Shown piece after piece: positions 36,850 through 49,500 of a DNA stretch of 64,000 bases. The notes under the pieces were generated by a model that saw only the letters and a program-made list of their open reading frames with translations, did no database searches and was not told where the DNA came from. Position 1 is the stretch's first letter. Every line of letters starts with the position of its first letter. The DNA lies in the NCBI RefSeq assembly GCF_036785885.1, contig NC_092329.1:6696001-6760000 (forward strand), written 5' to 3'. The DNA comes from Coffea arabica (taxonomy: Eukaryota; Streptophyta; Magnoliopsida; Gentianales; Rubiaceae). Made by a program: the position numbers and the translations under genes.

Positions 36850-37236
36850 TGTGGAGGCCAATTGTGGATTTGTCCACCTCGGCAGGAGAGCAGCCTGGGG
36901 AGCAGGGGAGCCTGGACTCCCTGGTGGTGCTTGGAGGGGGGCCTCCCCAGGATTCGAACCCTTGACCTTAAAGGTTCTTGGGTTGAAGTCCTGGTACCCA
37001 TTGAGCACAAAAAGGCAGGCCTTTTTGTGGAGGCCAATTGTGGATTTGTCCACCTCGGCACCGTCTTGGGGAGCAGGGGAGCCTGGACTCCCTAGTGGTG
37101 CTTGGAGGGGGGCCTCCCCAGGATTCGAACCCTTGACCTTAAAGGTTCTTGGGTTGAAGTCCTGGTACCCATTGAGCAGGCTCCCCTACTCCCCAAGACG
37201 GTGCCGAGGTGGACAAATCCACAATTGGGCTCCACA
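36850..37236. mobile_element. Foldback element with pol III-like boxes and 5 bp target duplication
   Basis: The element begins TGTGGAGGCCAATTGTGG and ends with the inverse, CCACAATTGGGCTCCACA, so its ends are TG and CA. It is flanked by GGCTG on both sides (36845-36849 and 37237-37241). Inside are two direct copies of a roughly 150-175 bp unit (36850-37024, 37025-37178) followed by an inverted copy of the first 58 bp (37179-37236). Each direct copy, read on the minus strand, contains GCTCAATGGG (A-box-like) and GGGTTCGAATCC (a perfect B box). The corresponding place in copy B (about 53478) lacks it. Open frames across it (36769-37336) are by-products of the repeat. Confidence 0.75.
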
Positions 37237-37241
37237 GGCTG

Positions 37242-37949
37242 CGCATAGGTTTATTAACTTGAAAAAATTGTATGCAATTCATGCTCCAACTGCTAATATT
37301 ATATTAACCAAGAAATGGTTCTTCTTGGCAGAATGATTAAATATTTAAACCACTCATATGAGGGCTGCCGGTTTTCTATGCAAATACTTTACATATAGCA
37401 GTAGGAGAAGATTGTGATATTTACCATTCCATCCATCTTAAAGGACGAAAAGGCAACTGATCAGAATGAAACAACAAAGGGCCTTTGCTCAAAAGGTGTA
37501 TGATTTTACAACCCTTTTTGAAGTGTAAACACTCATGGTGGTTGATGGTCCAAGTGATGAATCATGAGGACCCTAAAATCTTCTTCGTCCAGGTTTGATC
37601 CTTTCACATTGAAGTTATGATTGTAGCCATTGGAAGAGGAAAACTATATCTATTTTGTGTTTTCCTTTTTGCCCAGATGCTCTTTTTTTTTTTTTTTTGG
37701 GGTTACTAGACTTGTTTGTTCATATGCAGGGAGAAATTTGAGAAGCTTCACAATTCAGTAACTGTATATACATAGATTTGAGGCTGAGTCTCGTTTTCGT
37801 AATCGGTGGAATCAGTATTTGAGCCGCCCATAACCAGTAGAGTTTTATGCGAGTAATTTTGTCGTCCTTGGAAGGGAAGGGGCAGGAATAGCAAGAGTTG
37901 ATCATGTATCTAATTACCGAGCTTGTAGGCCTATTATGGCACCAAATCA
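37242..37949. other. Duplicated noncoding spacer, copy A
   Basis: Aligns with about 53640-54390 in copy B, including CCACTCATATGAG, AACAACAAAGGGCCTTTGCTC and GTTTGAGAAGCTTCACAA-like stretches. No gene is seen. A T tract lies at 37682-37699. Confidence 0.5.
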
Positions 37950-37959
37950 TGATATAGTT

Positions 37960-39390
37960 TTAAGGTTTATTGGTATTGTGATTATTTGTTACAGTAATAT
38001 GAGTCTTGACAGGTATCGAGTATGTGTAATTATAATAAATATCTACTCAAATAAAATACAAATTTTGTATATAGCAGTAAGTAGGGTCGAATCCACAAGG
38101 ATAGGGGAAAATTCGTTTCTTCTAGAGCACAGAGTAAGGGAAATTTTTATAAAGATGAGAATAAATAAATAACTCAAATAGAAAAGACTAAGTGACAATT
38201 TATTAAAATTGAAGTAATAATAGATAAACTCTAGCCAAGAAATAACTCTGGAGATGATTCACTTAATTGATCATCGATGCAATGATAATTTCATTTACTC
38301 ATTGATAAACAAGTTATAATTATCAAACAAGCGATGATAGTCAATTTCTCCTTATTGTATTAGTGATTAAGGTACGACCGTTAACCACAACCTTAATTAA
38401 GAAATAACCCTAGATACGACATTAAAGTTCAATTTTTTAATTGCCTTAAGAATTAGAGAAACTCTGTTCTAATCCAATAACACGCTACGATGGTTATTTT
38501 AAATTAACTCATATATCCCCTTACACGAACCCAATCATACTAGTTACTACTATTTTAAAGTAATTAAACAATTACGAATTTAACTACTCCAATTGATTTT
38601 ATTAGATTGAACTAAATATGGGCGACCTTGATATTTAAATAAAATAATAACTATAAGAAAGTAAATCAGAAAACATACGAATACCAATAAATAAAAGAAA
38701 TAAATATAAACAATTTGATCTCATAATTTAAGTTGAACCAAGTCCTCCGTTATTTCTTAACTAGAATGAGAAAATTAATTCATCTTCGTTGAAGAAATCC
38801 CACGCAAATTAGTCGAACTAATTAACATGACTATCCTCCAAATATGAGATAAAGCATCGCAAGAAAGAAAAGAAGAAAGAACGTTGATTCTTGTTTCTTT
38901 CCGAAAAGAAAAGATACCTACTACACTTGTTTTGCTTGGAGAAAGAAAAGATAAAGAAAAGCAAACGTCCTCCTGCTGTTCCGTTTCCTAATTCTACTAG
39001 ACTACTTCTACTTCGTGAAATCCAATTCCAAAGCGGCCTTGATTCTTTTATAAGAAGTTAAAATAGAAAAGAATGGACTAGTGTCCTATTACAAACGAAA
39101 GACTATCCATTCTGTCAAATCCAATCAGGGCTTTGATTCAGAGTTGGACATCTTCCTACGTGTCAAATATCGAGCTTCCTAGACATGCAGAGTAATACTT
39201 TGACGTGTTTATGTTGAAGAGCACATCTAGTGAGAAATCACATGTCTTTAATTCTCTTTTTGTTTCGAATTTCTATCACTAATATCAATTATAAAAAATA
39301 AGTAAAATCTTCCAATTAATGTAATATTAGATAAAATTCAAGAGGAAGACAATCATAAAATTAATAACAAAAATGCAACCTATCAATTCT
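37960..39390. mobile_element. Interspersed repeat inserted in copy A, about 1.1-1.4 kb
   Basis: The sequence between the shared anchors at about 37890 and 39400 is some 1.1 kb longer than its counterpart in copy B (54390-54820). It opens with AAGTAGGGTCGAATCCACAA and is AT-rich with no protein frame. That opening phrase is familiar from dispersed repeats in many eudicot genomes, but I cannot name the family. Ends and target duplication were not resolved. Confidence 0.45.
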
Positions 39391-39399
39391 TTTCTGTGT

Positions 39400-42193
39400 C
39401 ACAAAGTTAATGAAATTACTCGTCAATCCATCTGGTTTCGGTGGAAGAAGTTCACGTAGAATCACCCATATTCACTTCCTTAATTGTAAACTCTATATAC
39501 CCCCACCCACCATGGATTAGGATCCTTTCCATTTGAATTCTCTCCATTTATTCATATCTAACTTTATATAATGTTATAAAATTAAGCAATTGTGTCCTTA
39601 CTTTTCTTTTGATCTCCAGATCAATTTATTGAAAAATGATATTTTTTGAGAATATTTTGACATTAATTTGCACAAAATATTTGTAACGGAGAAAAACAGT
39701 TCAAAATTGTGACAAAATTTGCAATGGTCATTCAAATGGCAAAACTCGGTCAATTTCATATGAAATTTTATGTATAACCAATACAAGTAATGAAATATAT
39801 TATGAATGGAGTCGATCTTTGAAAATAATTTTTAAATTAATTTGATTATGGCATAATAGACAGAAAATCTCTCCAATGCAATGGAGAGGAGCCTAATCCC
39901 ACCCACCACCCTCCCCTCCAAGAAAAAAGAGAAAAAAAAATTATGTCTAAAAGTCAAGAACTTTAGAATGTTAATCAAAGATTTTTTTTATTGAATTTCT
40001 ATCATTAATCAACTAAATATGCGCTACATATGACACAGGATGCATAATTAGCACAATAACAGAGACGATAGTTATTTAAGGGCTACAAAATTGCAGACGG
40101 AAGTTTAATCTGTAGTAATACAAATTTGATCATAAGACTAGTAATACAAATTCACTGTTTTGGTTGACAAGTTTGGGAAAATATGATTATTTTGTGGGGG
40201 GTTGATTATATGCATGGTTGTGAAATTGGTGTTTCTCTTTCCTTTGAATATAGAACTCCTTTAGACTTGGATATTTTCGTTAGCGTCCCATATTCCAATA
40301 ATAAATTCCTCTATGAAACTTTGCGTACGCAATCATTCTTGTTAGGAGACTCACCCACGACAGCCAGGTGTACGACCCGGGTCGACCAACGGATTAGTCA
40401 GGACAAAGCCCTGGATACCATGGCAGGCAAACCAAAAAAAAAATATTTAGATTTAATTACTAATAACATCTCATAAAAATAAGGACATAGACAGAACAAT
40501 AGAAAAAGTAATACGAAAAAAGCACAAATAGAAAACTATTGCTCATGGTCATGGATATCTACAGAAAAGCACTTATCACGACAGGACAATCGTTTTGACA
40601 ACATATGTTTAAATAGTAAATTAAGAATGCTTATGGGTAGTTAATCTTGACAATATATATTTGGATAATTAAAGTAAAATTAGTTTTTTTTATAAGGGCA
40701 AAAATGAGGATATATAAAGCGACAATAAAATATTTATACCAACCCTTTCCTCTCTCTACCTATATGGTATAGATATGAAAGAAAAGGATCATTTCAAAAC
40801 ATTTTACTTTGTTAACGATTTTATTCTGAAAAAAATGGCTTAAGTTTGACGAGGTAGAAACCAATTGAATACTGCTGGATCTTTCAAATTTCTCATATTT
40901 GGGAAAAGAAAAAAGATAAACTAAGTGGAAATCGTGATTATTTTTCTTTTTTAACGATAAACTAGGAATGCGCTTTTATGAAATAGTATGGAATAGAGAA
41001 AAATAAATAAAAATGAGTAAGTTTTCTCTTTTTTTTTTTTTTTTCTTTTTTGTACTACCTACACATTAGTCGCATAGTAGTTGATGCACGCATAATTGAT
41101 CGTTTTTGGTTTAGTTGTGGCATTCTGCACAATTGGAGATGTGTATTGGATGATTAAAAAACTCCTCGTTTTTTCAAATATCCATCAGAAAGAATACCCT
41201 CACTAATGTATTTCTTGGCAATAAAACATTGAATCATCAATCTCATGTTGCAAAATATGCACTTGGACTGAGTTTTGAGGATGAGCCAATCATTATTCCA
41301 CAAATGAACTCGTCAATTGGCTAGTTGCAATTACCTAACTAATTATGAAATTTAGACAAATTTCTATTAAAGCAACATGCTGTGGTTGCTGCCAATCAAA
41401 CTTCGACATGAAAATATTGAGGCCTTGTTTGGATTACAATTTTTTACCTAAAAATTTTTATATTTTTTAATCATTTTTTTATCTCACATACGCATTTCTC
41501 AAATTTTTGAGCGTGCAGCATGTGTCTAAAATCATTTCTAGAATAAGTCACGTCATCTACCAAATGCGTATTGCCTAACTACCATTCTAGTTTATAATAC
41601 TGTTCCAATTCCAAAGCTCACTTCTTCTGACTTATCTAATTCCTTAGTCTTGCATTACAAAAATTTACAGAACGTACGACATACATTCCTTTAGGAGTTT
41701 TTTTTTTTAATATTTTTTTGAACAATATGACTTTTCAAGGTTTGATAAAGTCCCAAGTCGCGTAAGATAATTTGCTATCGAGATTAATTAATGACAAATT
41801 GAAAGAGTTTACTAGTCAAGTAGAACATGATTTATTATAAAACTGCAAAAAGAAAGAAAAAGAAAAATTACACTCGACTATACTCAATAAAAGAGTATAC
41901 TTTCTTTTTTTCTCTTTTTGCAAGTGGAAAGTCCTGTATTCAGTACCTCTTACCTACTTACTTATTTCTGGGTAAACGAGTAATTTCGAAGAAGGTTTAC
42001 CTCGGTCCCCAAATGATGGCTAAGTGGCTGGCAGGTTGTGGAGTTTTCCTTACATGAAAAATCTGTGGGGCTCATATTCCAATATCCAATAATCGTACTG
42101 TTTATTCCTTTTCCTTTATTATAAATATAAACTGCTATATTTACAGCTGTAATTTGGTAGGTAGTATTACAGAAGCAGGACTGGCCTGTTTGA
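39400..42193. other. Noncoding spacer 3' of WRKY copy A
   Basis: Aligns in patches with 54820-57370. At 40361-40443 there is a SINE-like tail: CGGATTAGTCAGGAC, then CTGGATACCATGG and a poly(A) run. GGCCTTGTTTGGATTACA near 41432 looks like a MITE end. No gene is supported. Confidence 0.45.
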
Positions 42194-43845
42194 TCATGAA
42201 GATTGTGATGGTTGCAAGGTCCATCCATAGGAAATGGCCAATGGCAATTCATCACAATAGATAAAACAGGGGCCTTCATGGTTATGCCTCCCCTCATAAG
42301 TTGTAACCAAATAGCTTGGATCTTCGACATCTCTTTCCACTCTTTTCTTTACTTTGCACCCTTCAGTGGAGCACTTGTAGTAATTCCTGTGCAACCATTT
42401 ATTAATCCGCTATTAGATAATTATTTTTAGATCAAGTAATAGATACACGTAAATAAGATCTAATAATCAATTAACCTCTTGCATCTACTGATGAGTTATT
42501 TAATCACAAAAATCTTATATCTATAAAGGACTTACTTTGTCATGTGTTGTGTGTCTATTAGAGAAATGCCTGCTTAAAAAATGTATGAATTATCCATTTA
42601 CTATATGCGTGCATGCGAGCAAGGTAGTTGAAATTCTGATTGAGCCCAAAAATCTTCTTCATCGAGAAATCAATCATATCATATATGCATGTTGATCAGT
42701 GCAATTCTTGGATAGGAATCACTCTGATTTTGTGATTACGATGAAAAGCAACTCTTTTCATCATTTGTTATTGTCCACAAATATACTTGTGAAAGAAACT
42801 AGACATGTAGGTTTCCAAGAAAGTAAAGAAACTGAGGAGCTCCACATGTTTAATTGACTGGAAATCAACGAAGAGCATATGAAAGACTTCCAAGGTAACA
42901 GGATACTCAAGCAACTTAAGCAACACCTGAACTGCACCCTTCCTCCCTCAATTCCCCCCCCCCCCCCCCCCCCCCCCCCTCTCTTCCCCTACCGGAAATT
43001 GAAAAAAAAAAAAATACAACAACACAGAATGAAAAATAACATAATCAAATCGACAAGCTTAATACGTGTGATAATTATTAATTATCAGTCACCTCGATCT
43101 TGTGCATTGGAGCATGCATGCAGATTTTCATAAGCTTTGATAAATACTCTTCATTATTTACCTTGGATTAGGATTACTCTTCACCTTTTTCTTCCCATAC
43201 TTCCTCCACTTAAATCCATCATCCAAGATCTCAAGCTGAGTCTTTGTTCGAATAGCAATAACATTTCCTTGATCCACCTTAGCCCTCTTCATCACCCTCT
43301 TGCAACTTGACCTATGGAGAAAAAAAATCTTAATTAAACTGCAAAAATACATACTACCAATAGGTATTTGGGAAACGACAATATGAATCACTTTTCTTTC
43401 TTATTTTGTGGATTTGAAAGAAACTATATAAAACTTTGTGTACTAACTGATCTTCTTCCATGTAGCTATTGATTGGCATGCCATCCATACAGCTGGCTGA
43501 ACTTCCAGTAGTACTAGTCATTTCTTGAGTGAACAGAGTTGGATGAACACATGCTGTGAGGCTAGAATTGGAATCTTCATGAACATTGTTGATTAAGAGC
43601 TGTCCATGATCCGGTATGTCAAGATAATGAGAAAGTTCTTGGCTTCCTAGATGATCAGTGAAGTACTTGTCAAGTAAATAATCAGAAGTATAAGTGCTTG
43701 GAATAACAGTGTCATGATGAATACTAATGCCTGGCTCTGGTGGTGGGAGGAAAGGGGAGTTGAACATGGCGTGGTAGAAAGGCAAAGACTTGGAATGTAT
43801 TGAGTCGTTGAATTGGCTTTTGGTATGAAAAAGTGGGATCATCAT
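42194..43845 (-). CDS. WRKY transcription factor, group IIc, WRKYGKK type (copy A)
   Basis: Exons in gene order: 43448-43845, 43162-43311 and 42194-42386, giving 246 residues. The N-terminal 130 residues are poorly conserved and rich in Ser, His and Pro ([12 protein letters not shown]). A basic stretch, [14 protein letters not shown], precedes the DNA-binding domain: [17 protein letters not shown], then a zinc finger of C-x4-C-x23-H-x-H (YYKCSTEGC to GRHNH). The intron within the domain sits after NPNPR, as in other group IIc genes. WRKYGKK in place of WRKYGQK is typical of the WRKY50/51/59 branch, which acts in salicylate and jasmonate defence signalling; the tobacco member NtWRKY12 prefers a TTTTCCAC box. 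The gene looks intact. Its sister is at 57375-59108. Intron 2 holds a run of 26 C at 42954-42979. Confidence 0.93.
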
Positions 43846-45000
43846 CCATACATATAGTAGAACAGTGAAGATGTCATTTTCTGAAAGAGGCTTCCTAACC
43901 TGCTTCCTAGCAAGATACTGGGGGCTTCTTTAGCAGTCTATATTATGTCAGATTAATTGTTTTGTACTGAGACTTCTTACCCTACATGACGAAAGAAATT
44001 GAGCTAATAATTTTCGAGATTTAATGGTCTGCATAGACTACATGTGTCCATTTAAAAAAAAAAACAACAAATTATGGATTTGTAAATGTCGGAATTTGAA
44101 GGAGTGATGTATAATTTCGATGAGAATGGCTAGGAGTCACCATTAGATTTTGTAATATGGCAAGTCACTATTACAATAATAAATGAATCAGAAATTTTAG
44201 AGTTTGTCACTAAACTATGCAGAATGTCCCATTTTGTCGCTCTATAAATTCGTATTTTGTCCAAACGGCCCCTCAACTTTTACTACGTTTCAAATGAATC
44301 CTTCTGTCTATTTGCGCCCTTATGCCCGCGGAAGTAGCCACTCTGTGCCCACATTGACTTGTAGCTAGGTTGAGCTTTTGCAACAAAATATCATTCTGGC
44401 TGCATATGGAATAGGAAACAGGGCATCTCCAGTTGAGTCTTGTGACTGGTGCAATTCTTACATCATTTGGTATATATTCACATAGATTTAGCGTAAGTAT
44501 GAATTTTACACCACTTAATCGCATGAGTTTATAAATTTCGTGATTACACTAAATTTTACGAATTTATACCAAATGTATTGTAAAAATTACGTCAACTAGA
44601 CAGAATTGAACTAGAAAGGCCCTAGATCCTATGGTATAAGGGGTAGACTAGCAACTTGCTTTAATTGTTAATATATCTCATTGCTGTTTTCTTGTTGGTT
44701 TTGTGTTTTCTTCTTTGCTCTTTTTTCAATCTTCTTAACATGATTATCACACATGTACAGGTCTTAGCTGCAAAATCATTTTTATGGCTTTTTTTTTTCC
44801 TATGTCGTGCAAAACAACAAACTTACAAAACGCACCTACTATTGGCGGCGTGGAAAGGATGGTGGTTGAATGATTTCTGGCATTCTAGTTTGGTATGTAA
44901 ATCGAGTCTTGGCTTTTGTATGTTTTTTAATAAGGTTATCCTTTGATCTCGTATTGCACTCCTAATGTTAAGAAGAGTGCCTTGGTATAAACTACATGAA
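43846..45000. other. 5' flank of WRKY copy A
   Basis: Upstream region of the minus-strand WRKY gene. The first part aligns with 59109-59600 in copy B, including TTCTTTAGCAGTCTAT and AATGTCCCATTTT. The regulatory content is unproven. The plus-strand frame at 44665-44946 is T-rich and I do not treat it as a gene. Confidence 0.45.
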
Positions 45001-45005
45001 GCTTA

Positions 45006-45195
45006 GTATAAATACCAACGCATGTTGGTGCAAGCGACGGAACTATGAGATCTTGAATTCGAAACTTATGGGAATAGAAAAAATAACGTTGGGAGAGCTT
45101 TCCTTCGTAAAGGGGTCCAGCGTGACTTGAACAGGATTAATTGTAAACCGTAAAACGGATGCGGATACCTGTGGGTTATACCAAAAAAATTTATA
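45006..45195 (+). mobile_element. SINE-like insertion in copy A
   Basis: Contains a B-box-like GAATTCGAAAC (about 45055-45065). It ends GGATGCGGATACCTGTGGGT, then ATACC and an A-rich tail, much like the tail at 40361-40443. Copy B has no counterpart. No target duplication was established. Confidence 0.4.
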
Positions 45196-45871
45196 CAAAA
45201 AAAATTAAGTTTAGTATAAATGAATTTATTGGAATAGTGGAAGAGGTATCATATAAAAAGGATATATTCCTAGAATTTTAACTGTTGAAGATTGAGAAAA
45301 CTAAGATTTGAAATTTAGGTCAGGATAGGGATGAAATAATAAGAAGAAGAATTAACCAGAAGAAAAAGCAATAGGTTAAGAATCTTAAAGGTTAATTACG
45401 AGAAAGCAAAAAGAAAATAACTCTTATTTGAGAAAATTTCCCTCTGCAGAAGTTAGGCAAAACATAAGTTACTAGCATGCCCTTCAAACTATCCACAAAA
45501 CGAAATCGATGGGCAATGTGAAAACGTAGTAAAAATGTGGTGAATAAGTTATTAAAAGGTAAAACAACTCCTAAGACAAAATTGAAGCATCACAGAAACA
45601 GTACGTTTTCTTGGCAGGATTGATTTGAGCTTTAATACGGACATAGAAAATAAGGGATGTTCAGCTATATCATGTTTTTCTTATAATTATCGCAGTTGAA
45701 CAAAAAGAAAATGTTGAACTTGATTTTAGATCATTCTAAGTAAACCAATGGTTGGCTCGGATGTTGAAGCAAACAAGTGTCATATTTCCCCTCAAGTTTT
45801 ATCTGGAATACTTTGAAGCGATTGGAAAACCAAACATTTTTTTTTTCTGTTGGTGCCATTTTCTAAGGCAT
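45196..45871. other. AT-rich sequence specific to copy A
   Basis: No gene or known repeat is recognised. It belongs to the 1.6-1.7 kb stretch of copy A that is absent from copy B (about 44830-46580). Confidence 0.4.
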
Positions 45872-46384
45872 TAATTAATTAATTCAATACCAATCCACAT
45901 ATTAAACAAAAACTCTAAAATTTGCTGTTTATCATTAGAGATCAAATCACATATGGCATCAAAAAATAGTATATTATTTTATATTTTTCACTTAATATAA
46001 GATCCAAATTATTCTTTTCATTTATATACCCATTGTCAAACATGATCAGTAACAAATAATAAAAAAGTTTGCAACCAAAATATTACAAAGATCAAACTTT
46101 AACATGATAAATATTCTTGTCAACATATTAAGATTAGTTATTGAGATTTTTATGGTATTAAAATTTACTCTTTGTAATATTTTGGTTGCAGTTTTTTTTA
46201 ATTATTTGTTATTGATCTTGTTTGATAACGGATTTGCAACTGAAAAGAACAATTTAGATCTTACATTAAATGAAATATATAGAATGATATACTATTTTGA
46301 TGCCATATGTGATTTAATTCCTGATAATAAACAATAAATTCTAGTATTTTCTTTAATATTTTGGTTGGTATTAGATTAATTAAA
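45872..46384. repeat. Near-perfect 513 bp inverted repeat (foldback MITE)
   Basis: The left arm (from 45872) and right arm (ending 46384) are reverse complements over about 245-255 bp each with almost no loop; the centre is near 46128. Shared phrases include CACATATGGCATCAAAA and AACCAAAATATTACAAAG. Both ends carry TAATTAAT. Copy B lacks it. An RNA from either strand would form a long hairpin. The plus-strand frame at 46104-46337 lies within it and is not a gene. Confidence 0.8.
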
Positions 46385-46589
46385 TAGTTTAGTAGATAAG
46401 GGGCAATAATGAAATCATATTATCTCTCTCTTCTACTATCACTTTTTAATTATTGGTTGGATTTAAATGTTACAAGATAATAAATCTTAAGGAAGGTTAC
46501 TGTAATTTTCAAAACCTAAAGGGAGGACAGTGAAATAATCAGAAACCTTAGGAGAGGTTTCTAAAATTATCCCAACTGACCAGAAAATC

Positions 46590-49500
46590 TCCTATTGAGA
46601 TTTGAATATCCGTATTAAGAAAGAAGTATGAGCGCATCATGATCAATTGTATACATCATGAAATCCTTCTTTTGAGCACATTTGTAAAGGAAAGAAAATC
46701 TTTTCATGGTAACTGAGGCACCTATCTATCATCAATTACTGCGTTACAGCAATACATTCACATATCTGACCGTTTGGACCCACTAATACATGAGTAGCAA
46801 TTAGCATTTGTACGTATTCTATGTGTCGTATATACATGCATTTCGAACTATTATAAAGAACGAGAGTTTAATAGAAGTTGAAAGTATTGTTTTATTTAAT
46901 CCCGTCTTATGGAACTTCCCTTTTTTTTTTTTTTTTTGTAATTTGATTCTCAATACTGATTTTAGGTAGATGTATATCTTTTTAGGACTTGAAGTTTTTT
47001 TTTTTTTTTCCAAGCTTTCTTATATGTAAAGCTTGAAAATTTTAAAAAACCTATAAAACTGAACGAACATGTTATAAGAAGAAATTTCTAAAAGAAGAAA
47101 CCAAACGGAGATAGTCAAGTAACCTAAGAGATCCTATATAAACAAAAGAAAAAGTTGAAGAGGTTTTTTTTTTTTTTGGTCTTTGTCTTTTAGAAAATTG
47201 TAGACATTCGATGCCTTTCCTGCTTCTTTTGCTTTTAGCATTTGAATATTCTGGTCAACCCTCCGCATAAGATTGTAAGCAAGACAAGAACAGCAAAAGC
47301 AATCTTCAATTCTTTAATTCTAAATGTTCAAAGCAGTCTCAGTTGTGCATGAGGGGGTATTGTGATTGGCTTCTAAGTTGTTGTCAACTTACGGTTATAT
47401 AAGGAATAAAAAATGAAATCTAGTGTATGGACCGTGTGCTATTTGAGCTTATCAATTTAAACGTCCATTCCTTTATCTGAAAAAAGTCTAATTCAATGTT
47501 ATCACAAGTTATAGGTTCAATGCATAATATGTTTGAAATTGCTGCTAGCTAGAGAATATTGATGACCAAGTCTTACATCATTCACCAATCACCGTAGGAA
47601 TTAAACAGGTGTTTGGCTTTTATTCGAAAATCAGAATCATAAACCTCATCATGTGTATGGGTTTTGGTCATTTTTCTTTACATATTTGGTTTAGAAGTGT
47701 GATGAATTTCATTCTATTTTGGTGAGATTAATTTCTCAATTTATTAGTTTGACGTAACGGAAGCATTAACAATAAAACTTGACTCTAGTTCATAAAGGAT
47801 TTATGTATAGCAGTTTAAATCATGGGGAGGTTATGTAATAAAACACCAAATCATAGGAAGGTAAAAGGTCATTTTCCCTAGATTTTTAGCATTTGTACCT
47901 ATTTTGTGTTACATATGCATGCATTTGAAACTATTATCAAGAACGAGAGAATAAAAGAAGTTGATAGTATTGTTTTATTTAATGCGGTCTTATGGAACTC
48001 TTTTATTGTAATTTGATTCTCACTACTGATTTTAGGTAGTTTTATAGCTTTGGAAGACTTGAAGGTTTTCCACAAGCCTTCTTAACATATAAAGCTTGAG
48101 AATTTCAAAAAAACCTATAAAAATGAACGACGAACGTGTTATAAGAAGAGTTTTCTTCAAGAAGAAACCAAACAGAGATATTAAAGTTACCAAAGGGATC
48201 CTATTATAATTAACAAAGGAACAAATTGAATAGCCTTTTTTTTTTTTTTTTTTCCCTTTTGCCTTCTAAGAAATTTTAGACGACAGGGGAGGCCTCCCTT
48301 TACCTTTTGCAGGTCAATATTTTGGTCAACACTTGTTGTAAACAGGAAAACAATAATAGGCAAAAGAAATATTCAAGTCTTTAATTCTAAATCTTCAAGC
48401 TAGTCTCAGTTGTGCGTAGAGGGGTGATGTGATTGGCTTCAAGTTATTATCAACTTATAGTCGTATGTGAGGGAAAAAAAAAAAAAAGAGTGTATGGACC
48501 CTGAGCTATTCGAGCTCATCAATTGAAATGTACATTCGTTTAACTTTATTTAACAAAAAAGTCTATTCAATATTCCCACAAATTATAGGGTCAATGTATA
48601 ATTAAACGCGTTTGAAAGCGGTGCTAGAGAATGTTGATGGTCAAGTCTTACATCCTTCACCATTATGTTTTTGCTAGAGACCAAATTAATTAAGGAGGTT
48701 TTTGGTTCTTACTCAGGAAGCAGAATCATAAACCTCATTATATATGTGCATGGATTTTGGTTATTCTCCTTGCATATTTGGTTTGGAATTGTAATGAGTT
48801 TTGTTATTCTACTAAGATGTTAATCAATTTGAAACCCATGAACAACGACAAACGGAAATATTTAACACTTCCATTCCTATTGAATGACTCACACGCATGA
48901 GGATCTATCAAATAATTGGTATGGGTATCATTAATTTGATACCCATTCATGCACCTCATGCACATGTGCCAAACACCCTTAATTACATTATTATATTCTC
49001 GGTATGAAATGTAATTAATAGAGGTTGAAATGCTTCCCATCATCTTGAGATCTTATGTGAGAAGATTATTTCATTATTTTTTTTGACGTGGCATTCTCGA
49101 AGATCATGTAAAAATAATAGTAGCATTGACCAAATGATTAATTTTTCCACAGGCACAAATCAGTCTTAGTCACCACTTTCACCAACGCATTAGAAAACAG
49201 AAAATCAAGGGATTAAAGTCTAACAATCGGAATCCTAAATTAATGCATCATACGTGGTCATGTTGCCTTCTTCTTGGCTGCTATGACTTGTGAGTGATTA
49301 TAACTATAAAAACACAATTTCACCTGCTTTCCGAATTAATGCGACATTCTTAGGCCTAGGAGATTGACTGGCAAACAAATGACCGGTCCGTAGTCTGCCA
49401 GGCGGCAGAAAGTATGTAGAAAGTGGAGAATTTATGATGGACGGATGCCTTTATTCTGCTAGATACACGTCGTTTTTCTAGTTTCTACCCTTATTTGAAT

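Noticed and set aside
36930-37150. A true tRNA gene
   Set aside because: The B box is good but the A box is poor and no cloverleaf arms can be drawn; a SINE-like repeat fits better.
36769-37336. Several overlapping open frames on both strands
   Set aside because: They are products of the GC-rich foldback element, and the same phrases recur in each unit.
46104-46337. Plus-strand frame of 77 residues
   Set aside because: It lies inside the long inverted repeat.
48064-49150. TTTTCCAC boxes as WRKY targets near the WRKY A gene
   Set aside because: Two occurrences 4-5 kb upstream are expected by chance in AT-rich DNA, and the 49143 copy is not kept in B.
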